Below are positions 11,270 through 21,199 of a stretch of 64,000 nucleotides of DNA, one piece after another (position 1 is the first letter of the stretch; every line of letters starts with the position of its first letter). Below the pieces are notes generated by a model, which searched no databases, was not told the DNA's origin, and saw only the letters and a program-made list of their open reading frames with translations. Position numbers and translations under genes: made by a program. The DNA comes from Palaemon carinicauda (taxonomy: Eukaryota; Arthropoda; Malacostraca; Decapoda; Palaemonidae), in the NCBI RefSeq assembly GCF_036898095.1, contig NC_090751.1, positions 85,719,942-85,783,941 on the forward strand, given 5' to 3'.

Positions 11270-11473
11270 GTATGAAGTCATGAAGTACCTTTGGGAATCA
11301 CCCAGGCACAAGAAGAGCTTTAAACTTTTAGCTGATCAAGCTCTGGCAAACATGGAATCGGCTAAAGCGCCTCTTTTTCTTCGTTTCATTAATCTTCTGA
11401 TTAATGATGCTATCTTCCTTTTGGATGAAGGATTATCGTATATGTCCCAGTTGCGAGAAAGTCAGATTGAAAG
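11270..11473 (+). CDS. UBE4B: UBE4B exon d (Ufd2 core)
   Basis: A 204-nt exon completing the split methionine, then YEVMKYLWESPRHKKSFKLL and PLFLRFINLLINDAIFLLDE, a strongly conserved Ufd2 segment. It ends ...SQIE plus AG, phase 2, before donor GTAAAC at 11474. Confidence 0.95.
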
Positions 11474-11606
11474 GTAAACTTATGTATTAGATATCTTAAT
11501 ATCATTAAGAAGTTTTGTGATGCTGAATTAATTTTGGAGTGTATTGTATTGGTATAGGTTAGAAGTAGCATTTTGGTAACAATGGCTTGAAAATATTTTC
11601 TTCCAG
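11474..11606 (+). other. UBE4B intron, 133 bp
   Basis: The shortest intron seen; phase 2, acceptor TTTTCTTCCAG. Confidence 0.85.
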
Positions 11607-11748
11607 AGATAATGGAACTTGGGCATCTTTGCCAGCGCAGCAGCGGGCAGAGAGAGAACAGAATTTCCAACAAACATCTTCCTTGGCACGTTTCCATAAC
11701 ATGCTTGGATCAAGTACAATTCAGACCCTATGTATGCTGACAAAAGAG
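11607..11748 (+). CDS. UBE4B: UBE4B exon e (Ufd2 core)
   Basis: A 142-nt exon. The first base completes an arginine, followed by DNGTWASLPAQQRAERE and SLARFHNMLGSSTIQTLCML. The LARFHN stretch is a family hallmark. Phase 0 donor GTATGC at 11749. Confidence 0.94.
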
Positions 11749-13120
11749 GTATGCCATGCAAGTTTTTTTCTTTTGTCAGTGCCTTTGGGGCACCTATTTA
11801 TTGAAATTTGTGGGATCTAGGTTCTAGAGTGGCTGCTTTTGATTTGGACCATTAACTTCTTCAAGTTCAGTTAATTGATAATTTTCTTATCTTATAAAAA
11901 ATTCTAGTTTTAGTTATATGGTGTTGGAGTTGCAGTATACAATATAGATTGGTAATGGCTAATTTGATAGAATTTAGAAACAATCTTGAGGTCTGAGTTT
12001 AAATATCTTGAGAAAAACAATGTTGAGTCCTCTGCTATATTTTTTCAAACTTTATTTGAGATTGTTTGTTACCATTAATGTAAACCAGTTGAGTGTAGAA
12101 TTTTAATATTTTACATTTTAATTCTATAAATGACCAATCTCTTTTCTTCAAAGAGTGTGAGAGTCAGAAATATGAACATTAGGGGAGACTCATAGAAATA
12201 AACATAATTTGAATAAACATAATTTGTTATTTCGATCCCCAACTGATGTTCATATACATGTCTGATCTCCTCACTGACTTGTGAAGTCAAGAGGATAGGG
12301 AATTGTTTTGACTTAGATACTCAAATAACAAAGAGCCCTTGGCACATCACGGCTTCACTTCTTGTCATTAACTTCTAGTGTCTCATTGCTTTACTAGAGG
12401 TATGTCTGTGTTGGCAGGAAATCAGATGGAATTTTTTTTAATTTCTTATGTACCAAGCTTTTAGATAAGTAGTATTATGAACATCAGGAGAGTAAAAAAA
12501 TAAAAAAAAAAAATATATAAAGATTTAATTTACTACTTTTTTTTTACAACCTTTATGATAAACAAAAGATGTGGGGAATTCATGATTAAAAAGTTAAACT
12601 GTACAATATTTCAATTGGTCAAAAAAAAAAAAACCCTGTGAGAAGTAGGCCTAAGTGGATGAATGGGATTGTTTTAAGATTAAGTTAAATTTTTAGAAAT
12701 TAGGGAAAGGAATTGAATACCGTAGATGCATATGAGAGGGAAAAAGTATAACAACAAAGGTGAATAGTAAAATGATTGAGTACTGTATATTATGAACTAA
12801 AAATACTGCCCTCTCTCGTACCTAACATTAATTGAAATTACAGGACTGTATGTGGTTACAGTACTTATAGTTAGTCTACTGGGAAATTGAATCCATAAAC
12901 AAGAAAGGGGGTTGTTGAAAATATAGCCAACAGCTCATAAAAACCTCCAAAAATATTACACCCAGCCAATGGGTAAATTAGGCTTTTAAACTTCAAATTC
13001 TTTTAAATGCGTTTTACAACAGTGGATTACATGCTGTGAAATACTGTACTGAAGGTTTTAAAGCTTTCCTTTTATATCTATTGATAATGGTCAACTTAAA
13101 AATAATTACATTTTTTTCAG
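11749..13120 (+). other. UBE4B intron, 1.4 kb
   Basis: AT-rich intron with A-runs near 12495-12515 and 12620. No mobile element or gene recognised. Acceptor TTTTTTTCAG ends at 13120. Confidence 0.75.
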
Positions 13121-13222
13121 ATTTCTCAATTTTTCACTCATGGCACACTAGTGGACAGAATTGCTGCAATGCTGAACTACTTTTTATCCACACTAGTTGG
13201 CCATAAGCAACGTAACCTGAAG
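13121..13222 (+). CDS. UBE4B: UBE4B exon f (Ufd2 core)
   Basis: A 34-codon exon, phase 0 at both ends: ISQIFTHGTLVDRIAAMLNY then FLSTLVGHKQRNLK. It fits the family segment ending in the LVGPK-like motif. Too short for most ORF callers, but the borders and similarity are clear. Confidence 0.93.
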
Positions 13223-13598
13223 GTAAATGTTTTCTGTATTAGCAATTTTGTACTTTTAAGATAGAAAATCTATTTCTTTGATTTATAATTAAACAATCTC
13301 ACATCAAATCTTGTTTTAACCAAGTGTTTTAATGGCTGGATCTGTTGAAGAGTTGTCATAACAATATCTATGAAATTAGTTTGAACATTTAAGCTTTCAT
13401 CTTAATGAAAGTTATCTCTTTTCACAAAGTTTACCATTAAATCATAAGCTGTTTATTTAAAAGTTCAAATTTTATATATATAAAAAAAAAAGAAAACTAA
13501 TATACTATACAGGAAAGACGCCACATGGTCATCATGAGAATTTTTTTAGATTTTTATTTTCCTCTATTGTATGGTCATGAAGCTTGCACTTAATGTTG

Positions 13599-13881
13599 TG
13601 GTAGGCTATTAGGAATGTCCCTGCCTGGTGATCTGGTTCACTGGGGTTCGAAACCTACTCAAGCTCGATAGTTTCTTGTAGTGTCTGCTTCCTCACCATC
13701 CTTGTGAGCAAAGGGTGGGGGATTTCGGAAAGCCTAAAGGTCTACTTGCTGAGTCATTAGCAGCCAGTGCCTGGCCTCTTTGGTCCTAGTTTGGGTGGAG
13801 AGGTCTTGGCTGCTGATGTATTATTTTATAGTCAGTCTCTATGGTTTTGTCATTGTTCACGAGTAACCTTTAAACTTCTAA
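13599..13881 (+). mobile_element. tRNA-derived SINE
   Basis: About 280 bp with a tRNA-like head: an A-box-like stretch at its start (GTAGGCTATTAGG) and a B-box-like GGTTCGAAACC at 13645-13655. A non-tRNA body with TTTGGGTGGAGAGG-type sequence follows. From memory this resembles an abundant decapod SINE. It would have been transcribed by RNA polymerase III and mobilised by a LINE. No clear target-site duplication was identified. Confidence 0.65.
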
Positions 13882-15189
13882 ATCATTAGATTACGATTTG
13901 AAGGTAAGCAAGGGAATAATAAAATTTTTTAGTACAAAATTCATTACTATATTTCAGTACTTATACAAGACACTTTGCTTACATCTCTAAGCAAGCACTT
14001 CTCAACCTAGAACTTAAGAATAAGAAACAATCATTAATCTTTCCCATTTTCTGCTGTATTAGAGCTATGTACAGTGAACGAGATCAAGTGCCTGCATGAA
14101 ACGAGGCTGTCATATAGATAACACAGAAACCAAAATCTTGAGTAAAGATAGCTAAATTACGATCCTAAACTACTTTGTTTTGGGGGAGGAGGTTGGGAGA
14201 ATCTCGGGTAAATATTGAAATAATGAATTTTGTATTGAGATTATGGTTATTTTAATATGGCTTACCCTTTGCTGTCATTACTGACTATTCCTTTCCCTGG
14301 ATGGAGGGATAGTAGTACAGTAAAGAAATAAAATTAAAATAAATCAAATATACATCATAAAAAGATAAGTATTCTCACCTGATATCTTTCTTTTGAAATC
14401 TACTGATCTTCAAGTATATAAAATCAAATGAATGTGATATACATTATTCAGACCTCTCCACATAGAATTGAAGAGAGAAGACCAATTGTATAAAAACTGC
14501 CTAAGGATTTAAAATTCCTTCAATAGTGTTAAAAAAATTGTAAAGGTTAACAAGAATAGATTAGACGGAGATCAAACGCAATGTAGAAAATCCTCAGATA
14601 ATAATTCCCAAAGGAAAGCAAAATGACATTTCTTGGGATGAATTCTAGAGGCGTGTAACTCCACAAAATAAATATTGAACCTTTCCCCTTAAGGCAGGAA
14701 CTATTTTCAAATACATTTTCAGTCCTTGAACAGGACACAGAAATTATCCTCACATACAGTACTACTCTTTGAAAATAAGGAATAACAAGATGACATGACA
14801 GTCCCTTAATCTTATAAGCCCTCTTAGTCCTAACCTCCAGTAATAGAAGTACTGTGTCATTCAAAGAAATTCCCTCGCGATATGATGTGCTGTAACTCGC
14901 CTACTCTATTGGCCTAGGCAGGAGAGTCCTGACTGTCAGTTCTTTAAAACAAACTTTGCTAATATTTCATATTTGAATCATCAAAGAACCTCAATAACTG
15001 ATACGGTGAATAGATTTAGATTTAGGATAGTTTCCAAAATAAAACTGAGTGACTTACTTAATTTCCAAACAGGTGGATAGATTCAATCCTATATATCTAG
15101 GCAAATAATTTAACATAGTTATAAAACCACTTATTTTATTAAATAAAAGCTTCTTATCATAACTCTTGAAAATAAGAATTTTCAATATT

Positions 15190-15348
15190 AAACTTACCCG
15201 ATAATCATGTAGCTGTCAACTCCGTTGCCCGACAGAATTCTATGGAGGGATACGCCAGCTATCACAATACTAGAAGGGGGTGTACTTACCAGCGCCACCT
15301 GTGGCCAGGTACTCAATCATTTGTTGTTGACACCTCCTCAATTATTCC
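15190..15348 (+). repeat. Left ITR of DIRS copy C
   Basis: About 159 bp, near-perfect inverse of 21738-21895. It starts AAACTTACCCGATAATCATG. The central palindrome seen in other copies is decayed here (AGCTATCACA). Confidence 0.9.
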
Positions 15349-15559
15349 TCTGTCGTGCTTCCGGCTAGACGTCCTGGGATACGCTTATGGTCTTCGAGTT
15401 TATTCATGGATATTTGGTGAAGTATTCTCTTAGATTAACGGCTGTCGCATACTGGAATCCTTTTTATATTAGCTAGATAGCTTTTATATAAATACTGATT
15501 AACGGTTAATGAATTTTTGCTTGTTTTTGGATCACCCTTTGACTACTCTTTGAAACAAG

Positions 15560-18241
15560 ATGTCTGACGTTTCGCAAGCTCCCTCCCATAGACGATGTAG
15601 GTCTTGCAATAGGCGTATTCCGAAGGCCTCGGTAGATCCTCACACCGCTTGTTCTGACTGTAGGGACAGGCCCTGTCTATTAGAAAATCGATGTGAGGAG
15701 TGCGCCGGACTTTCGGAATTGGATTTTGTCCGTCTTTTAAAATATTCATCTAAGTTAGAGAGAGGTAGAGTTAGGAGAAGTTCTTCTCACTCTTCTATGT
15801 TTTCCTCACCTCATGATCCCCTACCTTTCCCTACCCCTGTAGTGGCTACCCCCGAACCTACTGTGTGCCCTCCGCCTGATATGTCAACTGTTTTGCGTGC
15901 TATTCAGGCTTTAGGAGATAAAGTAGAATCAGTGGTAAGTGACCATAAGTCTCTGATGGCCGAGGTTAAAGAACTGAAGGTCAAGAGTGCAGTGGGTGGA
16001 AATAGTGCCAGTGCTGTGACGAGTGCTAGTGTCTGTGCAGTGCCAAGTGCTAGTGGTGCCAGTGTGGTGCGTGAGGATTTTTCTGTGCGAGCCAGTCGTC
16101 CTCCCAGTCCGGGACCTCTTGCAAGCTCCCATGCCCAGGGGAGAAGCAATGTCGAAGGGCTTAAGGGTTCGACAGGCCTTGTTAGGCGCACAGAATTATC
16201 CTCGGTGGTTGCAGGCGTGTCTTCCTTAGACCGTCACTCCCACCTGCAGACGATTGAGCCCGTCTTCTCGTCCGCTGATCTTCATGCAGGGAAGAAACGT
16301 TGGTCTCAGGTCTCGAGACCGCTTAAACGTAGAGTTCAGTCAGCGAGTGCTCAGCCAGGTTGTAGTCATTGGCTCAGCTCCGACTCGCCTCAGTCATCGG
16401 TCGACTGTACTCCGCCCAAGAGGAGTAAGGTTCTGCCTATTCAGACCCCGACTGTGACTTTACCTCAGTCTGTTATCGTTTCTGCCGACCCCAAGTGGAC
16501 CCTGCTTCAGTCCATGCAAGCTCAGCTTTCGGACTTGATGCGTGAGTGTCGGGCTGAGAGTGTTGCACCTCCTCCTCCGCCTACACTCCCTCCACCTGTT
16601 CTCGCTCCGCCTGTGCTCGCCCAGCCTGCACCTGCTCCGCCTGGTCGCAGCACCATCTGCCAGGCGTACGATGTTGAGCCACTTTCGGAGTTTGCTGTTC
16701 CCAGTGTTGTTCAGCCTCAGCCTTCTTTAAGGCAACCCTTGCTTTGGGATCAGGAGAGTTATTCCACTCTTCCTCCTCCTCCTCTTGCTGCTCCACCAGT
16801 GGTGCAACTCTCGGTTGGGGTACAACAACCTCTCCCCTCCGTGAGTCTGTCTGCTCAACCATCGCTGCAGCGAGCTCAACCCTCCTCTAGGCAAGCTCCT
16901 CTACACCCTGGACTTGCGCCTCAGGAGCCTCAGCTTGCGAGAACTTTACCTTGTTCTGCGCAACCTCAACCTCTTCATGCTCCTCTCATCTCACAGGAAC
17001 AGGAACGGACTACTCCGCCTCCGTCCTCCGCTCAGCTTGTGCAATCCTTGGGTTCAACTCTTGCTAGGAATCAACCTCCTTCACCCATGCGCCTGCCTTC
17101 TGCTTCGTCTGTTGTTCAGCCTATGCAGTCTGAGCCTCAGGTTTTCCCTCAAGATGAGGAAACCTCTGTTATTGTTCCTACCCGTTCTGACTCTGCGGTT
17201 CAGCATTCTGGTCCTATCGCTTCGCTACCCTCTGCTGATGAAGTGTCGGATGATGAGGAGGCACACCTTGATCCCTCATCAGACGTGGAGGAGTCTAAGC
17301 TTTCTCCATTGTCTATTGATTTTCGAAAGGTCTTGGCTCTACTCAGGGAGATTTACCCAGACCACTTCGTCTCTGCTATTCCCCGCTCTCCTCCATCTGA
17401 GTTTTCGCTGGGCGTACAACAAGCTAAGTCCAACTATACTAAGCTTGTCCTAGCTAGATCCTCCAAGAGGGCTTTAAGGATCTTAGGGGAGTGGCTTCAG
17501 TCTAAACAACACCTTGGCAAGACTTCCTTCATGTTCCCTCCAACGAAGCTCGCTTCGAAAGGTTGCGTTTGGTATGCAACAGGGGAAGCACCAGGCTTGG
17601 GAGTACCTGCCTCTGCCCAGGCTGACTTCTCAAGTCTGGTGGACTCGCCTAGGAGGACTGCGATGAGACGCTCGAAGGTTTGTTGGACCTTCTCAGACCT
17701 GGATCATCTTCTGAAAGGGTTGTTCAGAGCTTTCGAAATGTTCAACTTTCTCGACTGGTGCCTGGGAGCCCTCAGCAAGAAAACCTCTCCTGCGGACAAA
17801 GATTCTGCCATGCTTATTATGTCCTGCATGGATAAGGCCATCAGAGATGGATCGGGTGAGCTAGCGTCGTTATTTGTATCAGGGGTATTGAAGAAAAGGG
17901 AACAACTATGTACCTTCCTCTCCGCCAGCATTACACCGTGCCAACGGTCGCAACTCCTTTTTGCTCCACTCTCAAAGTTCCTCTTTCCCGAGGAGTTAGT
18001 TAAGGACTTGTCGGCTGCCCTGATACAGAAGGACACGCACGATCTTGTAGCCTCATCGGCTCGTAAGTCTAAGGTTACCACCTCTGTCCCCAAGACTTAT
18101 CGCTCCCCAGTGGCTGATACCCCGGCTACGAGGTTCATACCGCCCTTTCGTGGTAGAGCCCCCAGCCGAGGAAGCTCCCGTCCAGACTCTCACAGGGGCA
18201 AGTCTAGGAAAGGACCCAGGACATCTAAGGGAAAGAACTGA
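15560..18241 (+). CDS. Gag-like ORF1 of DIRS copy C
   Basis: A single open frame of 893 residues from ATG at 15560 to TGA at 18239-18241. The N-terminus carries a Cys/His cluster (CRSCNRR, CSDCRDRPC, RCEEC; residues about 14-52) that looks like a zinc-binding domain. The middle (about 340-560) is Pro/Gln-rich and low-complexity. The C-terminal third, from IDFRKVLALLREIYPDHF onward, is conserved in copy E and includes LIMSCMDKAIRDGS and a basic tail (HRGKSRKGPRTSKGKN). The presumed role is a nucleocapsid-like structural protein. The stop is TGA followed by C, and the same frame then stays open to 21199. No host gene resembles it. Confidence 0.88.
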   Translation: MSDVSQAPSHRRCRSCNRRIPKASVDPHTACSDCRDRPCLLENRCEECAGLSELDFVRLLKYSSKLERGRVRRSSSHSSMFSSPHDPLPFPTPVVATPEPTVCPPPDMSTVLRAIQALGDKVESVVSDHKSLMAEVKELKVKSAVGGNSASAVTSASVCAVPSASGASVVREDFSVRASRPPSPGPLASSHAQGRSNVEGLKGSTGLVRRTELSSVVAGVSSLDRHSHLQTIEPVFSSADLHAGKKRWSQVSRPLKRRVQSASAQPGCSHWLSSDSPQSSVDCTPPKRSKVLPIQTPTVTLPQSVIVSADPKWTLLQSMQAQLSDLMRECRAESVAPPPPPTLPPPVLAPPVLAQPAPAPPGRSTICQAYDVEPLSEFAVPSVVQPQPSLRQPLLWDQESYSTLPPPPLAAPPVVQLSVGVQQPLPSVSLSAQPSLQRAQPSSRQAPLHPGLAPQEPQLARTLPCSAQPQPLHAPLISQEQERTTPPPSSAQLVQSLGSTLARNQPPSPMRLPSASSVVQPMQSEPQVFPQDEETSVIVPTRSDSAVQHSGPIASLPSADEVSDDEEAHLDPSSDVEESKLSPLSIDFRKVLALLREIYPDHFVSAIPRSPPSEFSLGVQQAKSNYTKLVLARSSKRALRILGEWLQSKQHLGKTSFMFPPTKLASKGCVWYATGEAPGLGVPASAQADFSSLVDSPRRTAMRRSKVCWTFSDLDHLLKGLFRAFEMFNFLDWCLGALSKKTSPADKDSAMLIMSCMDKAIRDGSGELASLFVSGVLKKREQLCTFLSASITPCQRSQLLFAPLSKFLFPEELVKDLSAALIQKDTHDLVASSARKSKVTTSVPKTYRSPVADTPATRFIPPFRGRAPSRGSSRPDSHRGKSRKGPRTSKGKN

Positions 18242-20300
18242 CTCTCAGATTCTCCAGACAACAGTAGGAGCCAGACTCAAGATCTTCTGGCGAGCCTGGG
18301 AGAAGAGAGGTGCAGACGCACAGTCTGTCAGTTGGCTGAGGTACGGTTACAGGATTCCATTCTGCCTCAAACCGCCTCTGACCACATCGCCCATCAACCT
18401 CTCTCCCAACTACAAAGAAGAGGACAAGAGGCTAGCATTGCAACAGGAGGTGTCGCTACTTGTGCAGAAGAAGGCAGTGGTTATAGTCCGGGACCATCAA
18501 TCCCCGGGCTTCTACAACCGTCTCTTTCTTGTGGCCAAGAAGACAGGAGGTTGGAGACCGGTGCTGGACGTCAGCTCTCTCAACGAGTTTGTCACCAAGC
18601 AGACGTTCACAATGGAGACGACCAAGTCGGTCTTAGCAGCGGTCAGACAGGAGGACTGGATGGTCTCGTTGGACTTGAAAGATGCATACTTTCACGTTCC
18701 CATTCATCCAGACTCCCAACCTTTCCTGAGATTCGTTTTCGGAAAGGTTGTCTATCAGTTCCAAGCCCTGTGTTTTGGCCTAAGCACAGCTCCTATGGTC
18801 TTTACTCATCTGATGAGGAATGTAGCGAAATTCCTGCACTTATCGAACATCAGAGCCTCCCTCTACCTAGACGACTGGCTGTTGAGAGCCTCCACGAGTC
18901 GTCGTTGTCTGGAGAACCTCTCTTGGACTTTAGATCTAATCAGAGACCTAGGTCTATTAGTCAATATAGAGAAATCTCAACTCATTCCCTCCCAATCCAT
19001 TGTGTACCTGGGAATGGAGATTCAGAGTCGGGATTTTCGGGCTTTTCCATCGGCCCCCAGGATAAACCAAGCCCTAGAGTGCATCATGAGCATGCTGAAG
19101 AGGAGCAATTGCTCAGTGAGACAGTGGATGAGTCTCACAGGGACCCTCTCATCACTGGCCCTGTTTGTCGAGCTAGGGAGACTCCACCTCCGCCCTCTTC
19201 AATTCCATCTTGCGGCTCATTGGGACAAGGGCTCGACTCTAGAAGCAGTCTCTATCCCTATCAACCAAGAGATGAAGACCACTCTCCGGTGGTGGAAGCA
19301 CAATCTCCTTCTCAAGGAGGGTCTATCATTGGCCATCCAGACCCCCCATCTTCATCTCTTCTCGGATGCATCGGACTCGGGCTGGGGTGCGACCTTGGAC
19401 GGACGGGAATGCTCAGGAGTATGGAACAAGGAACAAGGATTACTCCACATCAACTGCAAGGAACTGTTAGCAGTTCATCTTGCCCTGTTGAACTTCAAGT
19501 CCCTCCTGCTAGGCAAAGTGGTGGAGGTGAATTCAGACAACACCACAGCCTTGGCTTACATCTCCAAGCAAGGAGGGACCCATTCGAGGAGCCTTTACGA
19601 GATCGCAAGGGACCTCCTCATTTGGTCAAGAGGTCTAAACCTCACTCTGGTCACGAGGTTCATCCAGGGCGATATGAATGTTTCAGCGGATCGCCTCAGC
19701 AGAAGGAATCAGGTCATTCCCACGGAATGGACCCTCCACAAGAGTGTGTGCAACAGACTTTGGACCTTGTGGGGTCAACCTACCATAGATCTGTTTGCCA
19801 CCTCCATCACCAAGAGACTTCCGCTTTATTGTTCCCCTGTTCCAGACCCTGCAGTGGTTCATGTGGATGCTTTTCTTCTGAACTGGTCCCATCTCGACCT
19901 GTACGCATTCCCTCCGTTCAAGATTATAAACAAAGTTCTGCAGAAATTCGTCTCGCACGAAGGGACACGGCTGACGCTGGTTGCTCCCCTTTGGCCTGCA
20001 AGAGAATGGTACACAGAGGTACTTCAATGGCTAGTCGACTTCCCCAGGACTCTACCTCTAAGAGTGGACCTTCTACGTCAACCTCACGTAGACAGGTTGC
20101 ACCCAAACCTCCACGCTCTTCGACTGACTGCCTTCAGACTGTCGAAAGATTCGCAAGAGCTAGAGGCTTTTCGAAGGAGGCAGCCAGTGCGATTGCCAGA
20201 GCTAGAAGAATTTCCACTCGTAGAGTCTACCAGTCTAAGTGGGAGGTCTTCCGAAGCTGGTGTAGAGCCAATTCAATATCCTCTACCAATACCTCTGTGA
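18150..20300 (+). CDS. Reverse transcriptase/RNase H of DIRS copy C
   Basis: An open frame of 716 residues overlapping the end of ORF1 in the +1 frame. The RT domain carries WMVSLDLKDAYFHVPIHP (motif A, about residues 169-186), QALCFGLSTAP (motif B) and YLDDWLLRAS (catalytic motif C). The RNase H domain carries FSDASDSGWGA, the Glu of KELLAVHLAL and VEVNSDNTTALAY, then QGDMNVSADRLSR. The C-terminal region overlaps the YR frame. There is no ATG near the beginning; the first in-frame ATG lies inside the RT domain (METTKS, near 18612). Synthesis as a frameshift product of ORF1, or from an alternative start, is inferred. All catalytic motifs appear intact. Confidence 0.9.
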   Translation: MVEPPAEEAPVQTLTGASLGKDPGHLRERTDSQILQTTVGARLKIFWRAWEKRGADAQSVSWLRYGYRIPFCLKPPLTTSPINLSPNYKEEDKRLALQQEVSLLVQKKAVVIVRDHQSPGFYNRLFLVAKKTGGWRPVLDVSSLNEFVTKQTFTMETTKSVLAAVRQEDWMVSLDLKDAYFHVPIHPDSQPFLRFVFGKVVYQFQALCFGLSTAPMVFTHLMRNVAKFLHLSNIRASLYLDDWLLRASTSRRCLENLSWTLDLIRDLGLLVNIEKSQLIPSQSIVYLGMEIQSRDFRAFPSAPRINQALECIMSMLKRSNCSVRQWMSLTGTLSSLALFVELGRLHLRPLQFHLAAHWDKGSTLEAVSIPINQEMKTTLRWWKHNLLLKEGLSLAIQTPHLHLFSDASDSGWGATLDGRECSGVWNKEQGLLHINCKELLAVHLALLNFKSLLLGKVVEVNSDNTTALAYISKQGGTHSRSLYEIARDLLIWSRGLNLTLVTRFIQGDMNVSADRLSRRNQVIPTEWTLHKSVCNRLWTLWGQPTIDLFATSITKRLPLYCSPVPDPAVVHVDAFLLNWSHLDLYAFPPFKIINKVLQKFVSHEGTRLTLVAPLWPAREWYTEVLQWLVDFPRTLPLRVDLLRQPHVDRLHPNLHALRLTAFRLSKDSQELEAFRRRQPVRLPELEEFPLVESTSLSGRSSEAGVEPIQYPLPIPL

Positions 20301-21199
20301 TCCAAATAGCTGACTTCCTTCTTCATCTTAGGAATGAGAGATCCCTTTCAACACCTACGATTAAAGGGTATAGGAGCATGTTGGCCTCAGTTCTCCGCCA
20401 CAGGGGTTTGGACCTGTCTTCCAACAAGGACCTTCAAGACATTCTCAAGTCTTTTGAGACGTCTAAAGAACGTCGTCTTTCCACTCCAGGCTGGAATCTA
20501 GACGTAGTCTTAAGGTTCCTTATGACATCTAGGTTCGAACCTCTCCAGTCAGCTTCCTTCAAGGATCTTACCCTCAAGACTGCTTTTCTCGTTTGCCTTG
20601 CAACAGCTAAGAGAGTCAGTGAGGTTCATGCCTTCAGCAAGAACATTGGTTTCACAACCGAATCAGCTACATGTTCTTTTCAGCTTGGATTCCTAGCAAA
20701 GAACGAGCTTCCTTCACGTCCTTGGCCTAGATCGTTCGAAATACCTAGCCTCTCCAACATGGTAGGTAACGAACTAGAGAGAGTTCTTTGCCCTGTCAGA
20801 GCTCTCAAATATTATCTGAAGAGGTCTAAACCTATTCGAGGACAGTCAGAAGCCTTATGGTGTGCCATCAAGAAACCCTCGAGACCCATGTCCAAGAATG
20901 GGCTTTCGTACTATATAAGGCTTCTGATCAGAGAAGCACATTCTCACTTAAAGGAGGAAGACCTTGCATTGCTGAAGGTAAGGACCCACGAAGTAAGAGC
21001 TGTAGCTACTTCGTTGGCCTTTAATAAAAACCGTTCTCTGCAGAGCATTATGGATGCAACCTATTGGAGGAGCAAGTCAGTGTTTGCATCATTTTATCTG
21101 AAAGATGTCCAGTCTCTTTACGAGAACTGCTACACCCTGGGACCATTCGTAGCAGCGAGTGCAGTAGTAGGTGAGGGCTCAGCCACTACATTCCCTTAA
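18242..21199 (+). CDS. ORF3 of DIRS copy C: tyrosine recombinase, frame open from Gag stop
   Basis: This frame is the same as ORF1 and stays open for 985 codons after the ORF1 TGA. Only the last ~390 residues, from ATG 20027 (MASRLPQDS), are recognisable as a phage-integrase-like tyrosine recombinase: core-binding domain around TPTIKGYRSMLASVLRHRG, first Arg in AKRVSEVHAF, HEVR box in VRTHEVRAVATS, nucleophile Tyr in FASFYLKDV. The enzyme is expected to integrate a circular DNA intermediate. The upstream ~595 codons overlap the RT gene entirely and show no known domain. The start is uncertain: internal ATG, or readthrough from Gag. Confidence 0.85.
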   Translation, partial: LSDSPDNSRSQTQDLLASLGEERCRRTVCQLAEVRLQDSILPQTASDHIAHQPLSQLQRRGQEASIATGGVATCAEEGSGYSPGPSIPGLLQPSLSCGQEDRRLETGAGRQLSQRVCHQADVHNGDDQVGLSSGQTGGLDGLVGLERCILSRSHSSRLPTFPEIRFRKGCLSVPSPVFWPKHSSYGLYSSDEECSEIPALIEHQSLPLPRRLAVESLHESSLSGEPLLDFRSNQRPRSISQYREISTHSLPIHCVPGNGDSESGFSGFSIGPQDKPSPRVHHEHAEEEQLLSETVDESHRDPLITGPVCRARETPPPPSSIPSCGSLGQGLDSRSSLYPYQPRDEDHSPVVEAQSPSQGGSIIGHPDPPSSSLLGCIGLGLGCDLGRTGMLRSMEQGTRITPHQLQGTVSSSSCPVELQVPPARQSGGGEFRQHHSLGLHLQARRDPFEEPLRDRKGPPHLVKRSKPHSGHEVHPGRYECFSGSPQQKESGHSHGMDPPQECVQQTLDLVGSTYHRSVCHLHHQETSALLFPCSRPCSGSCGCFSSELVPSRPVRIPSVQDYKQSSAEIRLARRDTADAGCSPLACKRMVHRGTSMASRLPQDSTSKSGPSTSTSRRQVAPKPPRSSTDCLQTVERFARARGFSKEAASAIARARRISTRRVYQSKWEVFRSWCRANSISSTNTSVIQIADFLLHLRNERSLSTPTIKGYRSMLASVLRHRGLDLSSNKDLQDILKSFETSKERRLSTPGWNLDVVLRFLMTSRFEPLQSASFKDLTLKTAFLVCLATAKRVSEVHAFSKNIGFTTESATCSFQLGFLAKNELPSRPWPRSFEIPSLSNMVGNELERVLCPVRALKYYLKRSKPIRGQSEALWCAIKKPSRPMSKNGLSYYIRLLIREAHSHLKEEDLALLKVRTHEVRAVATSLAFNKNRSLQSIMDATYWRSKSVFASFYLKDVQSLYENCYTLGPFVAASAVVGEGSATTFP

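Noticed and set aside
13599..13881. Possible tRNA gene
   Set aside because: Only A- and B-box-like words are present; no cloverleaf, and a long non-tRNA body follows, so a SINE is the better call.
16581..16862. 93-codon Glu-rich minus-strand frame
   Set aside because: Antisense of the Pro-rich low-complexity part of Gag in copy C.
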